8,094 nucleotides of DNA from an uncultured Lachnospiraceae bacterium (GCA_902783395.1 CACZRA010000017.1:1-8094), one strand, 5' to 3'. Shown: positions 1-5,749, counted from the stretch's first letter. Numbers and translations are program-made. Notes: generated by a model not told the origin, from the sequence alone.

Positions 1-520
1 CGGCGAAGAGACCAGAAAGCACTGGGAAGAAAAGATATCGGGAGAGGGGTCTCCCAAATTCGACAAGGTCATCAATGCAAAGAAGGATGAAGCAGATATC
101 CCGCCTGAATGGGAAAAGCTGATATTAAAGCCTGACGGCAGCAGGAAAAAGATCATCTTTTATAATACGAGCGTCCAGGCGCTCCTGGATAACGATGAAA
201 AGATGCTGGACAAGATCCAGGACGCCTTGAGGATATTTAAGGAGAACGAGGACAGCGTGGTACTGCTGTGGCGTCCCCATCCGCTGATCAAGGCGACCAT
301 AAGCTCCATGAAGCCTGCCCTCTGGGAAAGATACGAAAAGATCGTGGAGGAATACAGAGCCGAAGGCTGGGGGATCTATGACGACAGTGCGGATCTTGAC
401 AGGGCGATAATAATAAGTGACGCGTATTACGGTGATATGAGCTCGGTCGTGCAGCTGTACACTAAAACCGAGAAACCGATAATGATACAAAATGCAGATA
501 TTCTGGAGGGGACAGACTGA
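1..520 (+). CDS. CDP-glycerol/CDP-polyol phosphotransferase family protein (TagF-like), C-terminal part
   Basis: This is the last 172 residues of a gene that begins before the window; the reading frame starts at base 2. The fragment resembles the C-terminal domain of CDP-glycerol glycerophosphotransferase-family enzymes, GT-B fold transferases at the cytoplasmic face of the membrane that add polyol-phosphate units from CDP-polyols to teichoic-acid-like or capsular polymers. What I see is KIIFYNTSV, then LWRPHPL (nt 269-289), where the His is the type of conserved residue found in the family's nucleotide-donor site. Then comes SDAYYGD (nt 416-436), followed by SSVVQLY and KPIMIQN, the typical C-terminal signature. 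The stop lies 2 nt before the next gene, so the two are almost certainly co-transcribed. The three genes that follow look like a CDP-alditol supply pathway, so its donor may be CDP-ribitol or another CDP-pentitol instead of CDP-glycerol; that is inference. The N-terminal half cannot be judged. Confidence 0.8.
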   Translation, partial: GEETRKHWEEKISGEGSPKFDKVINAKKDEADIPPEWEKLILKPDGSRKKIIFYNTSVQALLDNDEKMLDKIQDALRIFKENEDSVVLLWRPHPLIKATISSMKPALWERYEKIVEEYRAEGWGIYDDSADLDRAIIISDAYYGDMSSVVQLYTKTEKPIMIQNADILEGTD

Positions 521-522
521 AA

Positions 523-1188
523 ATGGCAGAGATCGAATTACTCGCATCGATGATGTGTGCGGATTTCGGAAACCTTGCAAGGGAGGTTAAGGAGCTTGAT
601 GAGGCGGGGATAGATTCCTTTCATATCGATATAATGGACGGGAGATATGTCCCTAATTATGCGATGTCTCTTAATGATATGAGATTTATCCGTTCCGCAA
701 CGGACAAACCTCTGGATGTCCATCTGATGATCGAGCACCCAAATAATACCGTGGGTCTTTTTACGAGATACCTGAGGCACGGGGATACCGTCTATATCCA
801 TCCCGAAGCGGAGTACCATCCTTCCACGACACTGCAGAAGATAATTGACGCGGGGCTTATCCCGGGGATAGCCATAAATCCCGGAACGAGCGTTGAGAAC
901 GTGCGTATGCTCCTGAGGATAGTAAAGAAGGTGCTGGTTATGTCCGTAAATCCCGGAAATGCCGGACAGATGTTCCTTCCCTATATCAGCGAAAAGTATA
1001 CTGAGCTTCTTAAGATCAAGGAACAGATGGATTTTAAGATCTACTGGGACGGTGCGTGCGGATCCGATAAGATCAGGAAATACGCGCCGATTGGAGTGGA
1101 CGGCTTCGTCCTGGGGACAACCCTCCTCTTCGGCAAAAGAGGATCATATAAAAAGACCATACAGAATATAAGGTCGCTTTCGTTCTGA
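523..1188 (+). CDS. Ribulose-phosphate 3-epimerase family protein
   Basis: This is a 221-residue TIM-barrel epimerase, the usual length for Rpe. The family inverts C3 of D-ribulose 5-phosphate to give D-xylulose 5-phosphate; the close relative AlsE acts on D-allulose 6-phosphate. The four metal and catalytic ligands can be placed: H34 and D36 in HIDIMDG, H67 in DVHLMIEHP and D176 in WDGAC. Also visible are ASMMCADF (residues 8-15), AINPGTS (117-123) and VMSVNPGNAGQMF (139-151). The phosphate-binding region departs from housekeeping Rpe, with GNAGQ where GFGGQ is usual and WDGAC where VDGG is usual, so this is probably a dedicated paralog. A GGAGGGG ribosome site at 505-511 precedes the ATG. 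The gene lies between a polyol-phosphate transferase and a cytidylyltransferase, which suggests it feeds CDP-alditol synthesis instead of the pentose phosphate pathway. The exact substrate is uncertain. Confidence 0.85.
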   Translation: MAEIELLASMMCADFGNLAREVKELDEAGIDSFHIDIMDGRYVPNYAMSLNDMRFIRSATDKPLDVHLMIEHPNNTVGLFTRYLRHGDTVYIHPEAEYHPSTTLQKIIDAGLIPGIAINPGTSVENVRMLLRIVKKVLVMSVNPGNAGQMFLPYISEKYTELLKIKEQMDFKIYWDGACGSDKIRKYAPIGVDGFVLGTTLLFGKRGSYKKTIQNIRSLSF

Positions 1189-1194
1189 CGGATC

Positions 1195-1908
1195 ATGAAC
1201 ATAGCGCTTATCCTGTCCGGAGGATCCGGCAAAAGACTGGGGGCTGACATCCCGAAGCAGTACATAAGCATCCGCGGGAGGATGATAATAACCGAATGCC
1301 TTATGAGAGTCGCGGGATCCGGACGGATAGACAAAGTACAGATCGTGGCGGCCGGGGAGTGGCAGCAGAAGATCCTTGATGAATTCAGAGCCTGTGCCGG
1401 GGATGATTCTTACAGCGCCAGGATAGCGGGCTTTTCCTGCCCCGGTGATACCAGACAGTTATCCATATTAAACGGAATAAGGGATATAGCAGCTTACGCT
1501 TCGGATGATGATCTGCTGCTCATTCATGACGCGGCCCGGCCGCTTGTTGCCCGGGACCAGATATCGGCATGTCTTGACGCCTGCAGGGAGCATGACGGAG
1601 CCATGCCTGTACTTCCCATGAAGGATACGGTCTATCTAAGCAGGGACGGAAAAACCGTATCCGAACTTCTTGACAGGGAAAGGATATTTGCGGGGCAGGC
1701 GCCGGAGGCTTTCAGGCTCGGAAAATATCTGAGGGCCAATGAAGCACTGCTTCCCGACAGGATCCTTAAGATAAACGGTTCCACGGAGCCGGCCGTGAAA
1801 TACGGAATGGATATAGCCATGATACCGGGGGATGAAGGTAATTTTAAGATAACGACGGGAAAGGATCTTAAGGCTTATGAAAGCATATGTGCTGCACGGG
1901 ATAAATGA
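1195..1908 (+). CDS. IspD/TarI-family cytidylyltransferase (probable alditol-phosphate cytidylyltransferase)
   Basis: This is a 237-residue nucleotidyltransferase of the IspD/TarI family, which transfers CMP from CTP to a polyol phosphate and releases pyrophosphate. The CTP-binding loop is GGSGKRLG (residues 9-16), followed by PKQY; R14 and K21 match the catalytic Arg and Lys of E. coli IspD. Next come GDTRQLSILNGI (84-95), HDAARP (111-116), PMKDT (141-145) and NFKITTGKDL (216-225). The substrate-side motif is GQAPEAF (167-173), where IspD and TarI normally have a TPQ core, so the Thr that contacts methylerythritol phosphate is Ala169 here. That argues against a housekeeping IspD. ATG 1195 is chosen because MNIALILSGG fits the family N-terminus. 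It lies 6 nt after the epimerase stop and has only a weak ribosome site, suggesting translational coupling. The downstream polyol-phosphate dehydrogenase supports a CDP-alditol product such as CDP-ribitol or CDP-arabinitol. MEP cytidylyltransferase remains a weaker alternative. Confidence 0.82.
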   Translation: MNIALILSGGSGKRLGADIPKQYISIRGRMIITECLMRVAGSGRIDKVQIVAAGEWQQKILDEFRACAGDDSYSARIAGFSCPGDTRQLSILNGIRDIAAYASDDDLLLIHDAARPLVARDQISACLDACREHDGAMPVLPMKDTVYLSRDGKTVSELLDRERIFAGQAPEAFRLGKYLRANEALLPDRILKINGSTEPAVKYGMDIAMIPGDEGNFKITTGKDLKAYESICAARDK

Positions 1909-2917
1909 TATCAGGCTTGAAGAAGTCCCGAAGCCTGAGATAAGCGGCCGCGAGGTTCTTATTAAGGTTAAAGCCTGCGGGATATGCGGCTCCGATATAC
2001 CGAGGATATACAGGAACGGTGCCCATAATATGCCTCTTATCCCGGGACACGAGTTTTCCGGCGTTGTGGAGAGCACGGGAGATGACGCCGATCCAGGATG
2101 GAAGGGGAAAAGAGTCGGTGTGTTCCCGCTGATACCCTGTATGGAGTGCGGTCCCTGCAGGAATAAGCATTATGAAATGTGCAGGAGTTATGATTATACG
2201 GGATCCCGGTCTGACGGAGCGTTCGCGGAATATGTAAAGGTACCCGAATGGAATCTGATAGAGCTTCCCGAAGAGGTATCCTATGAAGCTGCTGCGATGC
2301 TGGAGCCGGCAAGTGTAGCGATGCATGCCCTGAGACGGACAGCACCGGAAAGGAGCTCAAGGATAGCCGTATGCGGTCTGGGCCCCATAGGACAGCTTGT
2401 GACAATGATGCTTATCGGTAACTTTTATTCGGATCTGTTTGTTATCGGAAAAGGCAGTGCACAGCGTGACAGGGTCATGAGAACAGGTATATCATCCGAC
2501 AGATTCTGTGATTCGGCAAAGGAGGATGCTCTTGAGTGGATACGTGACTCTGCGGGTGAGATTGACGTCTTTTTTGAATGCGTGGGGAGGAATGAGACTC
2601 TGGAGCTCGGTATAGAGTGTACGGCACCCGGAGGAAGGATAGTGACGGTCGGGAATCCTTATTCGGATATTACATTGTCAAGGGATACATACTGGAAGAT
2701 ATTGAGAAACCAGCTTGTGATAAACGGTACATGGAATTCTTCCTTCACACATGAACCGGATGATGACTGGCATCTTGTGCTGGGTCTGGTAGAGGATTAC
2801 GATATAGAGCCTGAGATGCTCATAACCCACAGATACGGGCTTGATGATCTCGAAAAAGGACTTCACATGATGAGGGACAGGACCGGAGACTTCTGCAAGG
2901 TGATGATGGTGACTTGA
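1877..2917 (+). CDS. Zinc-dependent polyol-phosphate dehydrogenase, GatD-like (MDR superfamily)
   Basis: This is a 346-residue medium-chain dehydrogenase/reductase that most resembles galactitol-1-phosphate 5-dehydrogenase (GatD). Shared stretches include SDIPRIYRNGAH, PGHEFSG and TGSRSDGAFAEY, and WKILRN near residue 270. Catalytic zinc ligands are C37, H58, E59 and E143. The structural zinc site is C88, C91, C94 and C102 (C-x2-C-x2-C-x7-C). The Rossmann motif is GLGPIG (167-172). At the end of the second strand (VIGKGS, 189-194), the Asp that binds NAD in GatD is Gly191, followed by Lys192, which suggests NADP(H) and a reductive, biosynthetic direction. The ATG lies inside the cytidylyltransferase gene, giving a 32-nt overlap in another frame. 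AAAGGA at 1860-1865 is the best ribosome site, and coupling is likely. In context it probably reduces a ketose phosphate to an alditol phosphate, the job TarJ does for ribitol, although its sequence is GatD-like. The substrate is not established. Confidence 0.87.
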   Translation: MKAYVLHGINDIRLEEVPKPEISGREVLIKVKACGICGSDIPRIYRNGAHNMPLIPGHEFSGVVESTGDDADPGWKGKRVGVFPLIPCMECGPCRNKHYEMCRSYDYTGSRSDGAFAEYVKVPEWNLIELPEEVSYEAAAMLEPASVAMHALRRTAPERSSRIAVCGLGPIGQLVTMMLIGNFYSDLFVIGKGSAQRDRVMRTGISSDRFCDSAKEDALEWIRDSAGEIDVFFECVGRNETLELGIECTAPGGRIVTVGNPYSDITLSRDTYWKILRNQLVINGTWNSSFTHEPDDDWHLVLGLVEDYDIEPEMLITHRYGLDDLEKGLHMMRDRTGDFCKVMMVT

Positions 2918-2948
2918 TATTAAAGTATCATACATGTTGCTTTAATCA
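2915..2948 (+). repeat. AT-rich inverted repeat after the dehydrogenase gene
   Basis: ATTAAAG (2919-2925) and CTTTAAT (2940-2946) form a perfect 7-bp inverted repeat with a 14-nt loop. An alternative 9-bp pairing of TGAT..TAAAG with CTTTAATCA has a 2-nt bulge. The repeat starts at the dehydrogenase stop and its right arm overlaps the -35 box of the rpsO promoter. It could be a weak end signal for the polymer operon or a site for a DNA-binding protein. No long T-run follows, so a strong intrinsic terminator is not supported. Confidence 0.35.
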
Positions 2949-2965
2949 GTTTTCTGTGTTAGTAT
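2937..2965 (+). promoter_or_regulatory. Sigma-A promoter of rpsO-pnp (extended -10)
   Basis: TTGCTT (2937-2942) and TAGTAT (2960-2965) are separated by 17 bp. TG at 2957-2958, one base before the -10 box, gives an extended -10. Transcription would start near 2972, leaving a leader of about 113 nt before rpsO. The promoter starts only 20 nt after the dehydrogenase stop, which separates rpsO-pnp from the polymer operon upstream. The call rests on sequence match alone. Confidence 0.65.
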
Positions 2966-2982
2966 ATGCAGGTTGCGAAGGC

Positions 2983-3061
2983 TGCCTGTGCCCGGTGAGC
3001 CGAACAGTCTCGATAAAGATGCGTATTATAAGGCATCGGACGGTTTGCTTAGCACATGGCA
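2983..3061 (+). promoter_or_regulatory. Structured rpsO leader RNA, candidate S15 autoregulatory element
   Basis: The leader can fold into a three-way junction. P1 pairs 2983-2991 (TGCCTGTGC) with 3052-3061 (GCACATGGCA): 9 bp with U3057 bulged. P2 is a small hairpin, 2993-2995 with 3000-3002, closing a TGAG loop. P3 pairs 3007-3014 with 3035-3041: 7 bp with U3010 bulged. An alternative for P3 is GATGC (3018-3022) with GCATC (3033-3037). P1 ends 11 nt before the AAGGAG ribosome site. S15 is known to repress its own mRNA in several bacteria through unrelated leader structures, and it binds a three-way junction in 16S rRNA. The fold was found by eye and is not energy-tested, and I could not place a clear GU/GC recognition motif. 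Confidence 0.45.
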
Positions 3062-3084
3062 AAGATTTTATTAAGGAGACGGAT

Positions 3085-3351
3085 ATGATAACAAAGGAAA
3101 AGAAGACGGAGATCATCGAGAAGTATGCGACGAAGCCCGGTGATACAGGCTCGCCCGAGGTTCAGATCGCTATCCTGACGGAGCGTATCAGGGAGCTCAC
3201 GGAGCATTTGAAAGCAAACACACATGACCATCATTCAAGGCGCGGACTTTTGAAGATGGTCGGTAAGAGGAGAGGACTTCTTGATTATCTCAAGGAAAAG
3301 GACATCGAAAGATACAGAGCTATAATAGAGAAGCTTGGTATCCGTAAGTAG
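3085..3351 (+). CDS. rpsO: Small ribosomal subunit protein S15 (uS15)
   Basis: This is an 88-residue protein, the normal S15 length, which binds the 16S rRNA central domain early in 30S assembly. The family signature is plain: GDTGSPEVQIAILTERI, then DHHSRRGLL (HDHHSR is the strongly conserved RNA-binding segment), then GKRRGLLDYL and a C-terminal RYRAIIEKLGIRK. ATG 3085 is chosen because AAGGAG lies at 3073-3078, 6 nt upstream, and MITKEKKTEII matches S15 N-termini. The frame stays open upstream to an ATG at 2914, but that extension has no S15 similarity and covers the promoter. The gene is followed by a hairpin and then pnp, the classical rpsO-pnp order. Expression is probably controlled by the leader described at 2983-3061. 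Confidence 0.98.
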   Translation: MITKEKKTEIIEKYATKPGDTGSPEVQIAILTERIRELTEHLKANTHDHHSRRGLLKMVGKRRGLLDYLKEKDIERYRAIIEKLGIRK

Positions 3352-3358
3352 TGTATCT

Positions 3359-3390
3359 CAGGGCAGGTTTATTTCCTGCCCTGTTTTGCG
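3359..3390 (+). terminator. Intrinsic terminator or attenuator between rpsO and pnp
   Basis: CAGGGCAGG (3359-3367) and CCTGCCCTG (3375-3383) form a perfect 9-bp stem with loop TTTATTT, followed by only four T residues (3384-3387). The short T-run suggests incomplete termination, which would let some transcripts continue into pnp, for which I see no separate promoter. GTTTT (3383-3387) and AAAAC (3392-3396) could form a small competing hairpin over the T-run. The stem could equally protect the 3' end of rpsO mRNA. Confidence 0.75.
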
Positions 3391-3406
3391 TAAAACATTA
3401 TTTTTT

Positions 3407-3430
3407 CCGGATCTATCGGGACGGATCCGG
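3407..3430 (+). promoter_or_regulatory. Stem-loop in the pnp leader
   Basis: CCGGATC (3407-3413) and GATCCGG (3424-3430) form a perfect 7-bp stem with a 10-nt loop, 24 nt before the pnp ribosome site. In E. coli, PNPase represses itself through RNase III cleavage of a hairpin in the pnp leader. This hairpin sits in a comparable place but is much shorter, so a shared mechanism is only a possibility. Confidence 0.4.
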
Positions 3431-3466
3431 TGAGACAGCAGAAGAAGGAAGAAGAAGGAGAGAAAA

Positions 3467-5557
3467 ATGGCAGATTACAGAACTTACACAATGGAGCTTG
3501 CAGGAACGACACTTTCCATAGACATAGGAAGGGTCGGAAAGCAGGCGAACGGATGCGCTTTCATGCACTACGGTGATACGACGGTGCTCTGTACGGCTAC
3601 GGCATCAAAGGCACCCAGGGACGGTATTGATTTCTTCCCGCTTTCGGTGGAGTATGAGGAAAAGTTTTATTCAGTCGGCAAGATGCCCGGCGGCTTCAAC
3701 AAGAGAGAGGGAAAAGCTTCGGAGAATGCGGTGCTGACAAGCCGTGTCATAGACAGACCCATGAGGCCTCTTTTCCCGAAGGACTACAGAAATGACGTGA
3801 CGCTTGACTGCATGGTCATGGCTGTGGATCCCGAGTGCAGGCCGGAGCTTGTGGGTATGCTCGGTGCCTCGCTTGCGACTACCATATCGGATATACCCTT
3901 TGACGGACCGTGCGCCATGACCCAGGTCGGCATGAAGGACGGACAGTTCATAGTAAATCCTTCGCAGAAGGACTGGGATGAGGGTGATCTTGAGCTTACC
4001 GTGGCATCCGTAGGGCAGAAGGTCATAATGATCGAAGCGGGAGCGAATGACATTCCCGATGACAAGATGCTCGAAGCCATATATATGGCTCATGATGTTA
4101 ACTTAAAGGTCATAGAGTTTTTCAAGGAGATCGCTGCAAAGGAAGGAAGAGAGAAGCATGACTATGTTTCCTGTGCCATTCCCGAGGAGCTCTTTGAGGA
4201 GATAAAGAAGATAGTGCCTCCCGAGGAGATGGAGAAGGCAACCTTCAATGATGACAAGCAGGCAAGAGAGGCTGCTGTGGCGGAGGTCCAGGAGAAGATC
4301 CAGGCGGCCTTTGCCGATAATGAGGAGTGGTCGGCCCTTATTCCCGACGCAGTATACCAGTATCAGAAGAAGACCGTGCGCAAGATGATCCTCAAGGATC
4401 ACAAGAGACCCGACGGGAGGGACATCACGCAGATAAGGCCTCTTGCGGCTGAGGTCGATATTATTCCCAGGACCCATGGTTCGGCAATGTTCACCAGGGG
4501 ACAGACACAGATCTGCGATATAGTCACGCTTGCTCCGCTTTCCGAAAAGCAGAAGGTTGACGGACTTGATAACAATATCACGGAGAAGAGATACATTCAC
4601 CAGTACAATTTCCCCGCATACTCGGTGGGAGAGACCAAGGTCTCCAGAGGACCGGGACGCCGTGAGATCGGTCACGGAGCCCTCGCTGAGAAGGCGCTGG
4701 TCCCGATGCTGCCTTCAGAAGAGGATTTTCCTTACGCTATCCGTGCGGTATCAGAGACCTTCGAGTCAAACGGCTCTACCTCGCAGGCTTCGGTCTGTGC
4801 ATCCTGCATGGCGCTTATGGCAGCAGGTGTACCGCTCAAGAAGCAGGTTGCGGGTATTTCCTGCGGGCTTGTGACAGGCGATACGGATGATGACTTCATT
4901 GTCCTTACGGATATTCAGGGGCTTGAGGATTTCTTCGGAGACATGGATTTCAAGGTAGCGGGCACCCATGAAGGTATCACGGCTATCCAGATGGATATCA
5001 AGATCCACGGACTTACCCGTCCTATAGTGGAGCAGGCTATAAAGCAGTGCCACGAGGCAAGGGATTACATCATGAATGAGATCATGACGCCTGCGATCGC
5101 AGAGCCCAGGAAGCAGGTTTCGAAGTATGCTCCCAAGATCATACAGATCACGATCGATCCCGAGAAGATCGGTGATGTCGTGGGACAGAGAGGCAAGACG
5201 ATAAATGAGATCATCGCCCGTACGGGTGTCAAGATCGACATAACGGATGACGGCGCCGTATCAGTCTGCGGTACCGATCAGGAGAATATGGACAAGGCAA
5301 TAGAGATGGTCCAGATGATAGCGTCTGACTATGAGGAGGGACAGCTCTATGAAGGAAATGTCGTTTCGATCAAGGAATTCGGTGCTTTCGTAGAGTTCGC
5401 TCCGGGTAAGGAAGGCATGGTTCATATTTCAAAGATCGCCGATCACAGGATAAACCGTGTCGAGGATGTACTGACCCTCGGAGATCATGTACGCGTGAAA
5501 TGTCTCGGCAAAGACCGGATGGGAAGGATGAGCTTCTCGATAAAGGACGCCAAATAA
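3467..5557 (+). CDS. pnp: Polyribonucleotide nucleotidyltransferase (PNPase)
   Basis: This 696-residue phosphorolytic 3'-5' exoribonuclease degrades mRNA in the cytoplasm as a ring-shaped trimer. Its length is normal for the family. The order is RNase PH domain 1 (about 1-215, with VEYEEKFYSVGKMPGGF and TSRVIDRPMRPLFPK), a helical linker (about 230-305), RNase PH domain 2 (about 310-545), KH (about 558-610, loop GQRG at 573-576) and S1 (about 625-694). The metal-binding residues known from E. coli (D486, D492, K494) correspond to D488, D494 and K496. The phosphate-binding serines read STS instead of the usual SSS, in ESNGSTSQAS. The insertion near LSEKQKVDGLDNN is typical of clostridial PNPases as I remember them. 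The ribosome site is AAGGAG at 3455-3460, 6 nt before ATG; a second SD-like AAGGAA lies at 3445-3450. No promoter of its own is visible, so it probably depends on readthrough from rpsO. Confidence 0.98.
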   Translation: MADYRTYTMELAGTTLSIDIGRVGKQANGCAFMHYGDTTVLCTATASKAPRDGIDFFPLSVEYEEKFYSVGKMPGGFNKREGKASENAVLTSRVIDRPMRPLFPKDYRNDVTLDCMVMAVDPECRPELVGMLGASLATTISDIPFDGPCAMTQVGMKDGQFIVNPSQKDWDEGDLELTVASVGQKVIMIEAGANDIPDDKMLEAIYMAHDVNLKVIEFFKEIAAKEGREKHDYVSCAIPEELFEEIKKIVPPEEMEKATFNDDKQAREAAVAEVQEKIQAAFADNEEWSALIPDAVYQYQKKTVRKMILKDHKRPDGRDITQIRPLAAEVDIIPRTHGSAMFTRGQTQICDIVTLAPLSEKQKVDGLDNNITEKRYIHQYNFPAYSVGETKVSRGPGRREIGHGALAEKALVPMLPSEEDFPYAIRAVSETFESNGSTSQASVCASCMALMAAGVPLKKQVAGISCGLVTGDTDDDFIVLTDIQGLEDFFGDMDFKVAGTHEGITAIQMDIKIHGLTRPIVEQAIKQCHEARDYIMNEIMTPAIAEPRKQVSKYAPKIIQITIDPEKIGDVVGQRGKTINEIIARTGVKIDITDDGAVSVCGTDQENMDKAIEMVQMIASDYEEGQLYEGNVVSIKEFGAFVEFAPGKEGMVHISKIADHRINRVEDVLTLGDHVRVKCLGKDRMGRMSFSIKDAK

Positions 5558-5590
5558 GGCTTTTGCTGAAATTAACCCTTTGGGATGTAC

Positions 5591-5620
5591 CGGGCGCTGC
5601 AGGATCTGCAGCGCCCGTTT
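5591..5620 (+). terminator. Strong hairpin terminator after pnp
   Basis: CGGGCGCTGCAG (5591-5602) and CTGCAGCGCCCG (5606-5617) make a perfect 12-bp GC-rich stem with a GAT loop, 33 nt after the pnp stop. Only TTT follows before the sequence becomes mixed, so the U-tract is poor. The hairpin nonetheless marks the end of the rpsO-pnp unit, and a new promoter lies about 70 nt downstream. Confidence 0.75.
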
Positions 5621-5669
5621 GCTGCAGGAAAACGAGCCGGACAGACTTCTATATTAACTGATTTATTGG

Positions 5670-5686
5670 ATTGTGAATATTGTGAA
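5670..5686 (+). repeat. Direct repeat ATTGTGAA x2, possible operator of the efflux operon
   Basis: ATTGTGAA occurs at 5670-5677 and again at 5679-5686, a 9-bp period separated by one base (T). The second copy ends 5 bp before the -35 box at 5692. Tandem half-sites beside a -35 box are typical of activator or response-regulator binding, but no regulator gene is in the window and the assignment is inference. Confidence 0.4.
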
Positions 5687-5691
5687 GAATG

Positions 5692-5720
5692 TTGACTATT
5701 ATCAATCGATTTAGTATACT
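5692..5720 (+). promoter_or_regulatory. Near-consensus sigma-A promoter of the RND efflux operon
   Basis: TTGACT (5692-5697) and TATACT (5715-5720) are separated by exactly 17 bp, with one mismatch to each consensus hexamer, in an AT-rich stretch. Transcription would start near 5727 and give a leader of about 80 nt. The downstream genes are the adaptor and the RND permease. Such a strong core promoter suggests high basal expression or repression by a bound regulator. Confidence 0.85.
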
Positions 5721-5749
5721 CGTTTATTGTTACTTCTTATGTTAAGCAT

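Noticed and set aside
125..580. Minus-strand open frame of 151 codons
   Set aside because: It lies antisense to the transferase and the start of the epimerase, has no recognisable motif, and reflects codon bias of the true + strand genes.
1195..1908. Assignment as the housekeeping isoprenoid gene ispD
   Set aside because: The polyol-phosphate dehydrogenase and TagF-like neighbours and the APE in place of TPQ favour an alditol-phosphate cytidylyltransferase. The isoprenoid role is kept only as a lesser alternative.
1636..2405. Several overlapping minus-strand open frames across the cytidylyltransferase and dehydrogenase genes
   Set aside because: The + strand proteins here have complete family motifs over their full length; the antisense frames show none and overlap each other.
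2914..3084. N-terminal extension of rpsO from an upstream in-frame ATG at 2914
   Set aside because: The extra 57 residues have no S15 similarity, cover the promoter and structured leader, and lack a good ribosome site, while ATG 3085 has AAGGAG at ideal spacing and gives the normal 88-residue protein.
3383..3415. A separate pnp promoter in the rpsO-pnp gap
   Set aside because: TTGCGT at 3386-3391 is the only -35-like hexamer and no acceptable -10 box follows at 16-18 bp.
4103..4675. Minus-strand open frame of 190 codons within pnp
   Set aside because: It is antisense to the catalytic core of PNPase, is Leu-rich only as a mirror of the sense codons, and has no family signature.
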